A DNA stretch of 32,609 bases from VBAS01 sp965652775 (GTDB lineage: Bacteria; Bacteroidota; Bacteroidia; Chitinophagales; Chitinophagaceae), in NCBI GenBank assembly GCA_965652775.1, contig CBFGXP010000014.1:1-32609 (forward strand), written 5' to 3'. A model generated the notes under the pieces. It made no database searches. It worked only from the letters and a program-made list of their open reading frames with translations, and had not been told where the DNA came from. The translations under genes and the position numbers were made by a program. Every line of letters begins with the position of its first letter. Position 1 is the stretch's first letter. This document shows positions 13,839-21,575 of this stretch, piece by piece.

Positions 13839-15545
13839 ATGAAGATCGCCTTAGCGCAACAGAATTATCATATTGGCAATTTTGAAGAAAACACACAAAA
13901 GATCATTGAAGGAATTAACAAAGCCAAACAGCAAGGTGCTGACCTGGTAGTGTTTTCCGAACTCTGTGTTTGTGGTTATGCTCCCGGCGATTTTCTCGAA
14001 TTCCCTGATTTTATCAATGAGTGTTACGAGGCAATTGATCGCATAAAAGTACATGCCGATACTATCGGGGTATTGATCGGTTCTCCCGCTCATAATACAC
14101 AAAAAGATGGCAAAGATCTTTTCAATGCGGTGTTTCTGCTTTATGAAAAAAAGATAAAAGGAGAAATACACAAAACGCTCCTGCCTAATTATGATGTGTT
14201 TGATGAGTATCGCTATTTTGAACCTGCATATAATTGGAATGTTCTGGAATTTAAGGGGAAAAATTTAGCCGTTACAATTTGTGAAGATATCTGGAACATG
14301 GGTGACAATCCTTTGTACCGGGTTACTCCCATGGAAAAACTGATGCTCTATAAGCCTGATGTAATGATCAATCTGTCTGCTTCCCCATATAACTATGCCC
14401 AGGATATTGTTCGGAACAGTATTGTAAAAGCTCATACTTTAAAATACAAAATGCCAATGCTTTATTGCAATGTCATTGGCTCCCAAACAGAAATTATTTT
14501 TGATGGTGGCAGCCTTGTGTATGATGTCAATGGAAGGAAGGTGAAGGAAATGAAATACTTTGAAGAAGATTTTCAAATGTTTGACTTAGACGAGTTGCTG
14601 AGAAAAGACAATTCCATAAAACATCCCGCTGAAGAAAAATATTTTTATTCGGCAAAAGAAGTGGGTACAGGAGAAGATATTCTTGCGTATTTAGCCAATG
14701 ATAAAAATATTGATGAGATATATCATGCATTGGTTCTTGGTATCAGGGATTACTTCAAAAAAATGGGATTCAGTAAGGCAATACTTGGAGCAAGCGGAGG
14801 GATTGATAGCGCCGTAACCCAGGTTTTAGCTGTTCATGCTTTGGGTAAAGAGAACGTCAGTGTTCTTTTGATGCCCTCTCAATATTCTTCTACCCATTCT
14901 GTTGAAGATGCCGAACAGTTAAGTAAAAAGCTCGGCAACCCGTATAACATTACTTCCATCCAAAATATTTTTGAAAGCTTTCTTACCGAATTAAAACCTC
15001 TTTACAAGGATCTGCCCCCGGGACTTGCTGAAGAAAATATCCAGGCAAGAACAAGAGGTAATTTACTAATGGCGGTAGCTAATAAGTTTGGATACATTTT
15101 ATTGAATACTTCTAATAAAAGTGAATTGGCAACCGGCTATGGAACCTTATACGGTGATATGGCAGGCGGGTTAAGTGTATTGGGTGATGTTTATAAAACG
15201 CAGGTCTATGCTTTGGCAAAATATATCAATCGTGAAAAAGAGACCATCCCGCTAAATATTATTAATAAGGCTCCTTCTGCAGAATTAAGGCCAAATCAAA
15301 AAGACAGTGACAGCCTGCCGGAGTATGATACGCTTGACAGGATATTATATGAATATATCGAGTTGCGCAATGGACCTAAAGAAATAAAAGCAAAAGGGTA
15401 TGACGCTGACCTGGTTGACAGGGTTTTGAAACTGGTTAATACCAATGAATACAAGCGCAAACAATTCTGCCCTGTTCTTCGGATCAGTTGCAAAGCGTTT
15501 GGTGTGGGGAGAAGAATGCCCGTTGTTGGAAAATATCTTTCTTAA
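13839..15545 (+). CDS. nadE: Glutamine-dependent NAD+ synthetase
   Basis: This 568-residue two-domain cytosolic enzyme makes NAD+ from nicotinate adenine dinucleotide, ATP and glutamine-derived ammonia. The N-terminal nitrilase-like glutaminase domain (about 1-260) carries the Glu-Lys-Cys triad at E41 (FSELCVCGY), K112 (HKTLLPNYDVFDEYRYF) and C148 (TICEDIW). The C-terminal synthetase domain (about 290-568) has the pyrophosphate-binding SGGIDS at 319-324 and the NTSNKSELATGYGTLYGD block. The C-terminus KRKQFCPVLRIS is typical. The stop codon overlaps the stop of the converging lipoprotein gene by 2 bases. Together with nadC in this window it covers two steps of de novo NAD synthesis. Confidence 0.97.
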   Translation: MKIALAQQNYHIGNFEENTQKIIEGINKAKQQGADLVVFSELCVCGYAPGDFLEFPDFINECYEAIDRIKVHADTIGVLIGSPAHNTQKDGKDLFNAVFLLYEKKIKGEIHKTLLPNYDVFDEYRYFEPAYNWNVLEFKGKNLAVTICEDIWNMGDNPLYRVTPMEKLMLYKPDVMINLSASPYNYAQDIVRNSIVKAHTLKYKMPMLYCNVIGSQTEIIFDGGSLVYDVNGRKVKEMKYFEEDFQMFDLDELLRKDNSIKHPAEEKYFYSAKEVGTGEDILAYLANDKNIDEIYHALVLGIRDYFKKMGFSKAILGASGGIDSAVTQVLAVHALGKENVSVLLMPSQYSSTHSVEDAEQLSKKLGNPYNITSIQNIFESFLTELKPLYKDLPPGLAEENIQARTRGNLLMAVANKFGYILLNTSNKSELATGYGTLYGDMAGGLSVLGDVYKTQVYALAKYINREKETIPLNIINKAPSAELRPNQKDSDSLPEYDTLDRILYEYIELRNGPKEIKAKGYDADLVDRVLKLVNTNEYKRKQFCPVLRISCKAFGVGRRMPVVGKYLS

Positions 15546-15985
15546 TGTTTAAAGTAGATCTGTCCTGTGACAGGCCCGGACGGGGTTGAAATAGTTCCTT
15601 GCAATATCATTTGTGTATCATTAAGTATAACAACCAGGAAGCTTCCCGATTGACCCGCGAAGATCCCCCCGGTTACATTTAATGTAGATCCATTGCTTGA
15701 AAAATTCCAGGTGAAATTTGTAGTCTGCGGATCACCCGCATTACATTTTGTAGCACCTTCATCAAGTGATCCATTTCCATTAACCTGGAAAGTCATTACG
15801 TTGTCTTTATAACATGCATTCAAAAACCCTGAGACATCGGCACCACCGGACATAGCTTTATCAAATTTCCATGGTGACTTGGTGATATAATCCGTATTTG
15901 TTGGTGCAGCCTCATCGGTTTTGTCGCAACTGTTGAATGATACGGCGGACAAACAAAGTGCTGCGAAGAGGATAAGTTTGTTCAT
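15542..15985 (-). CDS. Lipocalin-like lipoprotein, unknown ligand
   Basis: This 147-residue protein has a signal (LILFAALCLSAVSF) and the lipobox FNSC, lipidated at Cys 20. The mature part opens with an acidic linker (DKTDEAAPTNTD) and then KSPWKFDKAM, followed by alternating short beta-strands (DNVMTFQVNGNGSLDEG, TNFTWNFSSNGSTLNVTGG, GSFLVVILNDTQMILQG). This is the pattern of the small lipocalin-like lipoproteins common in Bacteroidota. No function can be assigned. It stands alone on the - strand between nadE and rsgA, with an inverted repeat GGGCTTTaAAAGCCC about 39 bases upstream of its ATG. Confidence 0.75.
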   Translation of the reverse strand: MNKLILFAALCLSAVSFNSCDKTDEAAPTNTDYITKSPWKFDKAMSGGADVSGFLNACYKDNVMTFQVNGNGSLDEGATKCNAGDPQTTNFTWNFSSNGSTLNVTGGIFAGQSGSFLVVILNDTQMILQGTISTPSGPVTGQIYFKH

Positions 15986-16023
15986 AGTTCTGAATTTAAT
16001 TTTGAAAAATACTCAAAGTTTTT

Positions 16024-16038
16024 GGGCTTTAAAAGCCC
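16024..16038. repeat. Short perfect inverted repeat upstream of the lipocalin-like gene
   Basis: Seven-base arms GGGCTTT/AAAGCCC surround a single central A. It lies in the 169-base divergent region between the lipoprotein gene (-) and rsgA (+). Tracts of T and A border it, but no clean U-run follows in either direction. An operator or a small hairpin are both possible. Confidence 0.4.
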
Positions 16039-16105
16039 TATGAATTGTATCTGTAAATAAACGTTTCCAGACCTGATAAATTTTATGTAACAATCAATTT
16101 GTTCC

Positions 16106-16113
16106 TATCTTTC
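16106..16113 (+). promoter_or_regulatory. Possible -7 promoter box for rsgA
   Basis: TATCTTTC is one mismatch from TAnnTTTG and lies 41 bases upstream of the rsgA ATG at 16155. The -33 element could not be placed with confidence. Confidence 0.35.
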
Positions 16114-16154
16114 CTCCGAATCCTTTTAAATCCTGAAAATCGTCGGTTTATTCT

Positions 16155-17081
16155 ATGCGTGCATTGGTCTATAAATCAACAGGAAGTTGGTACACTGTCA
16201 AAAACCAGGCCGGGAGCCTTTATAATGCCCGGATCAAGGGTATTTTCAAAATTGATGAAATAACATCTACCAATCCAATTGCCGTTGGAGATGAAGTAGA
16301 AATTGAATTGGAAAATGAAATTGAAAATACCGCTACGATCGTTGAGATCCTTCCGAGGAGGAACTATGTAAACAGGCAATCCCCAAGACAGAAATACCAG
16401 CATCATATTATCGCAGCAAATCTTGATCAGTCCATCTTATTTGCCACATTAAAAGAACCAAGAACATCGCAGGGATTTATTGATCGTTTTCTTGTAGCCT
16501 GTGAAATGTATCATGTTCCGGCAGCAATTGTTTTTAATAAGGCGGATCTGCATAAAAAAAAAGAAGACGAAAAATTTTTTGCATGGAAGCAGATGTATGA
16601 AGAAATAGGTTATAAAGTTTTTCTTGTAAGTGTTGTAAAAGGAATGGGTATTGGGGACGTACAAAATTTATTGAGCAATAAGATCTCGCTATTAAGCGGA
16701 CATAGTGGCGTGGGAAAATCTTCATTTATAAATGCTATTGACCCTCAGATTACTTTGAAAACACAAGATGTAAGTGGATGGAGTGGAAAAGGGTTACACA
16801 CAACAACGTTTGCGGAAATGTATGATCTTTCTTCAGGTGGAAAAATAATTGACACCCCCGGCATGAGGGAATTCGGATTAGTTGATATTTCAAAACAAGA
16901 ATTGTCTCATTATTTTCCGGAGATGAGAAGCCGGCTCAATGATTGCCAGTTCAACAATTGCCAGCATATAAATGAACCGGGTTGTGCTATAAAAAAAGCG
17001 TTGGAGGAAAATGAAATAAATGTTGATCGCTATATCAGTTATTGTACGATCCTTGATTCGGTAGAGGAAAGGAATTATTAA
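16155..17081 (+). CDS. rsgA: Ribosome small subunit-dependent GTPase A
   Basis: This 308-residue circularly permuted GTPase acts in late 30S subunit maturation. An N-terminal OB-fold (about 1-68) is followed by the GTPase motifs in permuted order: G4 NKAD at 128-131, G5 SVVKG near 159, G1 GHSGVGKSS at 182-190, G2 around HTTT (215-218) and G3 DTPG at 233-236. The C-terminal zinc site is C264, C269, H271 and C277 (DCQFNNCQHINEPGC). The length and order are normal for the family. It is a single + strand gene with a convergent SUI1-like gene downstream. There is no sign of operon partners. Confidence 0.97.
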   Translation: MRALVYKSTGSWYTVKNQAGSLYNARIKGIFKIDEITSTNPIAVGDEVEIELENEIENTATIVEILPRRNYVNRQSPRQKYQHHIIAANLDQSILFATLKEPRTSQGFIDRFLVACEMYHVPAAIVFNKADLHKKKEDEKFFAWKQMYEEIGYKVFLVSVVKGMGIGDVQNLLSNKISLLSGHSGVGKSSFINAIDPQITLKTQDVSGWSGKGLHTTTFAEMYDLSSGGKIIDTPGMREFGLVDISKQELSHYFPEMRSRLNDCQFNNCQHINEPGCAIKKALEENEINVDRYISYCTILDSVEERNY

Positions 17082-17146
17082 CAAAAATGTCCCAAAAGAG
17101 CATTGACTTATTTTATGAAGGAGGGTAAGTAGTGATCAGAATATTT

Positions 17147-17488
17147 TTAAACCTTTTTTACATTCTTATATCCATTCTTTGCAAGCCACTGCATCACTTT
17201 TTCTCTTTGATCTCCCTGGATAATTATTTCCCTGGCTTTTGCAGAACCGCCTGTACCACAAAAAGATTTTAATTTCTTTCCCAGGTCTTCCAGGTCTTCC
17301 TCTTTCCCAATAAACCCTTCAATTAACGTCACTGCTTTGCCAGCCCTGTGTCTTGTGTCTAATCTTATTTTTAATTTTTGTTGAGCAGGTAAAAGCGTTT
17401 CCGTAGACTTTAGTTCTTCCTCAAATTTAAAATCAGGATCAGTACTGTAGATAAATCCCCGGCTATCCGGTTTATTTTTCTTGCTCAT
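17147..17488 (-). CDS. SUI1/eIF1-like translation factor (YciH type)
   Basis: This 113-residue basic protein has a short N-terminal linker (KKNKPDSRGFIYSTDPDF) and a C-terminal SUI1 domain. The domain shows KIRLDTRHRAGKAVTLIEGF, the conserved LKSFCGTGGSAK turn and IIIQGDQREKVMQWLAKNGY. This is the bacterial homologue of eIF1 (E. coli YciH), which can influence start-site fidelity; its bacterial role is not settled. The start codon lies inside the 3' end of nadC (17-base overlap), so translation is probably coupled to nadC. The gene ends 65 bases from the converging rsgA. Confidence 0.92.
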   Translation of the reverse strand: MSKKNKPDSRGFIYSTDPDFKFEEELKSTETLLPAQQKLKIRLDTRHRAGKAVTLIEGFIGKEEDLEDLGKKLKSFCGTGGSAKAREIIIQGDQREKVMQWLAKNGYKNVKKV

Positions 17489-18347
17489 GTTGAATAATTA
17501 CTGCTTTTAAACTAAGATCCAAGCTTCTTGCCTGGTGGATCAATGCGCCCACACTCACAAAATCAACCCCGGTTTCGGCATAGTCTTCAATATTATCAAG
17601 ATTGATACCACCGCTGGCTTCGGTTTCAAAATCCTCGCCAATTAATTTCAATGCCTCAGTAACCTGTTCGGGTGTAAAATTATCAAGCATGATCCGGAAT
17701 ACTTTCCCTTTTCCGATCGCAATCACATTTTGAACATCGTCAAGGTTCCTTGTTTCAATTTCAATTTTCAGATCCAATTTTTTATTCTGCAAATATTTCC
17801 ATGCTTCATTAATTGCGTTTTCAATTCCACCACAATAAGCAATATGATTATCTTTTAGCATGATCATGTCGTACAATCCAAAACGATGATTCACGCCACC
17901 GCCTATTTTCACCGCTTCTTTTTCAAGCAACCTGAAATTTGGAGTCGTTTTTCTTGTATCAAGCAGTTTTGTTTTATGACCGTATAACCTATCAGCGTAT
18001 TGCCGGGTCAGCGTGGCAATTCCACTCATTCGCTGCATACAATTCAGTACAAGTCGTTCACATTGTAAAATCGTATGAATAGATGCTTCTACATCAAATG
18101 CCATTTCACCAGCCTTCATTAACTCTCCGTCCTTTTTTAATGTATTGAAGATCGCATCCGCATCCTTATAATGAAAGATTTTTTCCGCCACTTCGACTCC
18201 AGCCAATATGCCATCCTCCTTAATTTTTAGAACTGCTTTTCCTCTGGCTGCAGCGGGAATGCAACTTAATGTGGAGTGATCCCCGTCACCAACATCTTCT
18301 GCAAGGGCCTCATCGATCAAATGATAAAACTGTTGATTGTATTCCAT
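17472..18347 (-). CDS. nadC: Nicotinate-nucleotide pyrophosphorylase (quinolinate phosphoribosyltransferase)
   Basis: This 291-residue cytosolic enzyme converts quinolinate and PRPP to nicotinate mononucleotide, CO2 and PPi. Key segments are EDVGDGDHST near the N-terminus, LQCERLVLNCMQRMSGIAT (about 94-112), DTRKTTPNFR (130-139), KIGGGVNHRFGL (147-158), LKDNHI (164-169), EIETRNLDD (196-204), MLDNF (220-224) and EASGGI (243-248), all conserved in the family. The 3' end overlaps the SUI1-like gene. A strong terminator just upstream (18359-18390) separates it from the DUF4783 gene on the same strand, so it should have its own promoter or depend on read-through. Confidence 0.97.
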   Translation of the reverse strand: MEYNQQFYHLIDEALAEDVGDGDHSTLSCIPAAARGKAVLKIKEDGILAGVEVAEKIFHYKDADAIFNTLKKDGELMKAGEMAFDVEASIHTILQCERLVLNCMQRMSGIATLTRQYADRLYGHKTKLLDTRKTTPNFRLLEKEAVKIGGGVNHRFGLYDMIMLKDNHIAYCGGIENAINEAWKYLQNKKLDLKIEIETRNLDDVQNVIAIGKGKVFRIMLDNFTPEQVTEALKLIGEDFETEASGGINLDNIEDYAETGVDFVSVGALIHQARSLDLSLKAVIIQHEQEK

Positions 18348-18358
18348 TATTCAAAACT

Positions 18359-18390
18359 AAAAAAGCCCCGCCATAAAATGGCAGGGCTTT
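18359..18390 (-). terminator. Intrinsic terminator after the DUF4783 gene
   Basis: On the - strand a 13-base stem (18378-18390 with 18362-18374, loop of 3, one G-U pair) rich in GC (GCCCTGCC/GGCGGGGC) is followed by six T. It lies 20 bases below the DUF4783 stop and 12 bases above the nadC start. This is a textbook rho-independent terminator, or possibly an attenuator for nadC. Confidence 0.85.
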
Positions 18391-18409
18391 AAACTTTTTA
18401 CGCAAGGTT

Positions 18410-18790
18410 TTATAATTGCTGAATTCGAATATCCTGTATTACTTGTTTTGCTCCTTTTAAACGCATGTACACGGTTGCCCGGTAACTCCCGTTTTTTGTT
18501 TGCAATGTTCCAATACAGTAATCACCTGTATCATTATTACCCTTGTGTTTAACTTCAAAACTTCTTACACCATTATTTGTAAAAAAATCCTTAAGAATTA
18601 ACTCGCCCTGGCTTTTGCTGTAATTACTGCTCTTATCAGGCATTGTTATGTCAACATAATTGTCGAAATATTTGGTAACGCCTGAAGCATTCCCGGTTTT
18701 CATCGCCGAAATAACTTCATCAATTCCGCTTTGAGTAAAAGCCGAAATTGTGATCAAAAAAACGGGTAATAAGAGTAAGCTTCTTTTCAT
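18410..18790 (-). CDS. Exported DUF4783 protein
   Basis: This 126-residue protein has a signal peptide (LLLLPVFLITISAFTQ, cleavage near residue 20). The mature domain reads GIDEVISAMKTGNASGVTKYFDNYVDITMPDKS, then SKSQGELILKDFF, typical of DUF4783, which resembles the NTF2-like cone fold (a helix pair, then a curved sheet ending RATVYMRLKGAKQVIQDIRI). No catalytic residues are recognisable and the function is unknown. In many Bacteroidota a gene of this kind lies just upstream of nadC, as here, though a strong terminator separates the two in this genome. The location should be periplasm or outside the cell. Confidence 0.85.
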   Translation of the reverse strand: MKRSLLLLPVFLITISAFTQSGIDEVISAMKTGNASGVTKYFDNYVDITMPDKSSNYSKSQGELILKDFFTNNGVRSFEVKHKGNNDTGDYCIGTLQTKNGSYRATVYMRLKGAKQVIQDIRIQQL

Positions 18791-18905
18791 ATTGTTTTGT
18801 TTTCATAGTAATTAATCGAAAAACATGCCACAGTAAGTTAAACTAAATTGGTATACTAAGTTACTATTTGCCAATGGGATTACAGAGCAGTTACGGTAAA
18901 ACACT

Positions 18906-18913
18906 TAGCTTTG
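18906..18913 (+). promoter_or_regulatory. Possible -7 promoter box for gpmI
   Basis: TAGCTTTG matches TAnnTTTG in full and lies 52 bases upstream of the gpmI ATG, predicting a leader of about 45 bases. A -33 TTTG at the standard distance is not evident. Confidence 0.4.
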
Positions 18914-18965
18914 TTGCCATTTTTACCCTGAAAATGAGTGTTTTTCTCATTGTTAATTTTCTATA

Positions 18966-20489
18966 ATGTCAGCAAAAAAAGTAATTCTGGTTATAATGGA
19001 CGGCTGGGGGCTTGGAAAGGTGGCATCGGCTGACGCAATTCAAAATGCAAGAACCCCATTTGTTTCATCATTATATTCCAAATATCCAAATACCACGCTA
19101 ATTACCTGCGGCGAAGCAGTAGGCCTGCCAGAAGGGCAAATGGGGAACTCTGAAGTTGGTCATTTAAACCTTGGAGCTGGTCGTATCGTTTACCAGGAAT
19201 TACAGCGGATTAATGTAGCTGTCCGCGACGGCTCTTTTGCTAACAATGAGATTTTGCTAAATGCAATTCGTTTTGCAAAAGAAAACAAAAAAACGCTACA
19301 TCTCTTAGGTTTGGTAAGCGATGGTGGTGTGCATTCGCATATCAATCATTTGAAAGCAATAACTGATGTTTGTAAAAAAGAGGATTTAGCTGATGTATCT
19401 ATTCATGCTTTTACTGATGGACGGGATTGTGATCCAAAAAGTGGCCTCGGTTTCATTAAAGAATTGCAATTGCATTTGAATAAGTCGGTAGGAAAGATTG
19501 CTTCAGTAAGCGGACGCTATTATGCAATGGACAGGGATAAAAGATGGGAAAGAATAAAGCTGGCTTATGATGCTTTAGTAAATGGAATCGGGGAAAAAGC
19601 AACTGACGCAATTGAAGCAGTTGAAAATTCTTACGTTAAAAATGTTACTGATGAATTTATAAAACCAACAGTAATTTTTGCGGAGGATCAAAAACCATTA
19701 TCTGTAATAAAAAATGGAGATGTAGCTATCTGTTTTAATTTCCGTACCGACCGTTGTCGTGAGATCACTCAAGTGCTAACGCAGATGGATATGCCTGACC
19801 ACGGGATGAAAAAACTTTGGCTGCATTATACAACCATGACTGAATATGATAAAACTTATAATGATGTAAACGTTGTATTTGCAACTGATAATTTAAATAA
19901 TACGATTGGCGAAATTTTACAACAGCACGGATTGAAGCAAATACGAATTGCAGAAACCGAAAAGTATCCGCATGTTAGTTTTTTCTTTAGCGGCGGAAGG
20001 GAAAAACCTTTCGACGGCGAGAAAAGAATCATGATCCCATCACCAAAAGTCGCCACTTATGATTTAAAACCTGAAATGAGTGCTTATGAAGTTACTGACG
20101 CATTGTTGCCTGAAATAAAAGGCAAGAGTGCCGATTTTATTTGCCTGAACTATGCAAATGCTGACATGGTTGGTCATACGGGTATATGGGAGGCTGCGAT
20201 CAAAGCGGTAGAAACAGTAGATGCATGTGTAGCGAAAATAGTTACTACCGGGTTAGAAAATGGCTATACAACTTTTCTTACTGCCGATCACGGGAATTCT
20301 GATTATATGATAAATCAAGACGGTTCACCCAATACTGCACATACCTTGAACCCGGTTCCATTTTTTATAATAGATAATGAATGGAAAGGAAATATAAAGC
20401 CTGGTAAACTCGGGGATATTGCGCCAACTATCCTCACCCTGATGAAATTGCCAATACCTATGGAAATGACCGGAGAAGTACTAATTTAG
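18966..20489 (+). CDS. gpmI: 2,3-bisphosphoglycerate-independent phosphoglycerate mutase
   Basis: This 507-residue alkaline-phosphatase-superfamily enzyme interconverts 3- and 2-phosphoglycerate in glycolysis using two Mn2+ ions. The metal-binding MDGWGLG (about 11-17), the phosphorylated serine S62 in GQMGNSEVGH, SDGGVHSHINHL (about 117-128), FTDGRDCDP, SGRYYAMDRDKRWER, FNFRTDR and the C-terminal metal sites NYANADMVGHTG and TADHGNSD are all visible. The length is typical (about 505-515). The haem-binding protein gene begins 16 bases after its stop, so some read-through into the haem/iron cluster is possible. Confidence 0.97.
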   Translation: MSAKKVILVIMDGWGLGKVASADAIQNARTPFVSSLYSKYPNTTLITCGEAVGLPEGQMGNSEVGHLNLGAGRIVYQELQRINVAVRDGSFANNEILLNAIRFAKENKKTLHLLGLVSDGGVHSHINHLKAITDVCKKEDLADVSIHAFTDGRDCDPKSGLGFIKELQLHLNKSVGKIASVSGRYYAMDRDKRWERIKLAYDALVNGIGEKATDAIEAVENSYVKNVTDEFIKPTVIFAEDQKPLSVIKNGDVAICFNFRTDRCREITQVLTQMDMPDHGMKKLWLHYTTMTEYDKTYNDVNVVFATDNLNNTIGEILQQHGLKQIRIAETEKYPHVSFFFSGGREKPFDGEKRIMIPSPKVATYDLKPEMSAYEVTDALLPEIKGKSADFICLNYANADMVGHTGIWEAAIKAVETVDACVAKIVTTGLENGYTTFLTADHGNSDYMINQDGSPNTAHTLNPVPFFIIDNEWKGNIKPGKLGDIAPTILTLMKLPIPMEMTGEVLI

Positions 20490-20505
20490 CAACCATAAAA
20501 AACTC

Positions 20506-21018
20506 ATGAAAAAAGTTTTTAAGACCCTCGGCTGGCTGCTGTTGATGGCGTTAGTAGTTATCCAATTCTTTCGTCCTGAAAAAAATCTGCAAAAAGGAAT
20601 TTCCGAAAATCATATTTCTACTAAATATGCTATCCCCGCTGATGTAAGTCCTATATTGGAAAAAGCATGCTACGATTGTCATTCCAATAATTCGCGTTAT
20701 CCCTGGTACTACAATATTCAGCCCGTAGGTATGTGGATGAATGACCATATAAAAGAAGGAAAAAGCGGATTGAATTTTTCAGAATATACCAATAAAAGAC
20801 TGCGTTACCAGTATCACAAAATGGAGGAAGTAGTTGAAGTATTAGATGAAGGTGCAATGCCTATTGATTCTTACACGTGGACTCATAAAGATGCCGTTCT
20901 TACGCCTGAAGAAAAATCAAAACTGAAAACCTGGGCGCAATCAATCATGGATACCTTGGAATCACAATATCCCATTGACAGTTTGAAAAGACCAAATCCG
21001 CCACCGCCACAAAAGTGA
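20506..21018 (+). CDS. Membrane-anchored haem-binding domain protein (CxxCH)
   Basis: This 170-residue protein has an N-terminal hydrophobic segment (LGWLLLMALVVIQFF, about 8-22) acting as signal or anchor, then a compact cytochrome-like domain with the c-type haem site CYDCH at 55-59. The context SNNSRYPWYYNIQPVGMW and the later EGAMPIDSYT (Met 118, a possible distal ligand) match the Bacteroidota haem-binding domain family. The C-terminus is proline-rich (KRPNPPPPQK). It should sit in the periplasm, attached to the membrane. It leads a same-strand cluster with an unknown membrane-anchored protein, a haem-type TonB receptor and a PepSY-like protein, which suggests haem handling or electron transfer to iron. 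Confidence 0.87.
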   Translation: MKKVFKTLGWLLLMALVVIQFFRPEKNLQKGISENHISTKYAIPADVSPILEKACYDCHSNNSRYPWYYNIQPVGMWMNDHIKEGKSGLNFSEYTNKRLRYQYHKMEEVVEVLDEGAMPIDSYTWTHKDAVLTPEEKSKLKTWAQSIMDTLESQYPIDSLKRPNPPPPQK

Positions 21019-21028
21019 TGGCTAAAGC

Positions 21029-21541
21029 ATGAGACACCTGTTAAAAAAAATAATAGCTGTTTTTTTTCTGCTTGCAGGTTTTATGCCTGTATTAATTACC
21101 TTATTGTTTCTTTATAAGCAACAGCTGATAAGGCATGAAATGAAAGAAAAGCTGGAAAAATCTTTGTTGCAAACAATCGTCATCAATGAAAAAAACGTAG
21201 TGTGGATGGACGACCATGAAATTTGGGTGAATGAGCATATGTTCGATATTCATACAAAAAAATTGGAAAACGGTATATACACGTTCACCGGCCTCTATGA
21301 CGAACAGGAAACTGACCTGGTAAAAAAACATAAAGAAACCACTGAAAAAAATAACGAGGAACACAAATTGTTATCGTCACTTTTTCAATTATTACAGAAC
21401 ACTTTTTTGGAGGATGTACCAAGTTCAATTATCAGGGATCTTATTAGAATTGAATATTGTCCGCTTATCCTTCACTATAAACCCTCTCCATTTAAAGCTA
21501 TTCTTACGCCCCCGCCTCAATCTTCTTCCGTGCTTATTTAA
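21029..21541 (+). CDS. Membrane-anchored protein of unknown function
   Basis: This 170-residue protein has one N-terminal membrane segment (IIAVFFLLAGFMPVLITLLFLY, about 8-29), then a predicted periplasmic part rich in charged residues. The part contains a helix (QLIRHEMKEKLEKSLLQTI), a likely beta region (VVWMDDHEIWVNEHMFDI) with several His and Asp, a highly charged loop (VKKHKETTEKNNEEHK) and a proline-rich C-terminus ending TPPPQSSSVLI. It starts 10 bases after the haem-binding gene and ends 34 bases before the TonB receptor ATG, so it is probably co-transcribed with both. I do not recognise the family. Its proline-rich tail resembles that of the gene before it. Confidence 0.7.
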   Translation: MRHLLKKIIAVFFLLAGFMPVLITLLFLYKQQLIRHEMKEKLEKSLLQTIVINEKNVVWMDDHEIWVNEHMFDIHTKKLENGIYTFTGLYDEQETDLVKKHKETTEKNNEEHKLLSSLFQLLQNTFLEDVPSSIIRDLIRIEYCPLILHYKPSPFKAILTPPPQSSSVLI

Positions 21542-21575
21542 GAAATCTATTATTAATCGTAATCACAAAGAGCCA

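Noticed and set aside
21414..21575. Longer start for the TonB receptor
   Set aside because: It overlaps the preceding gene in another frame, and only the ATG at 21576 is followed directly by a signal peptide.
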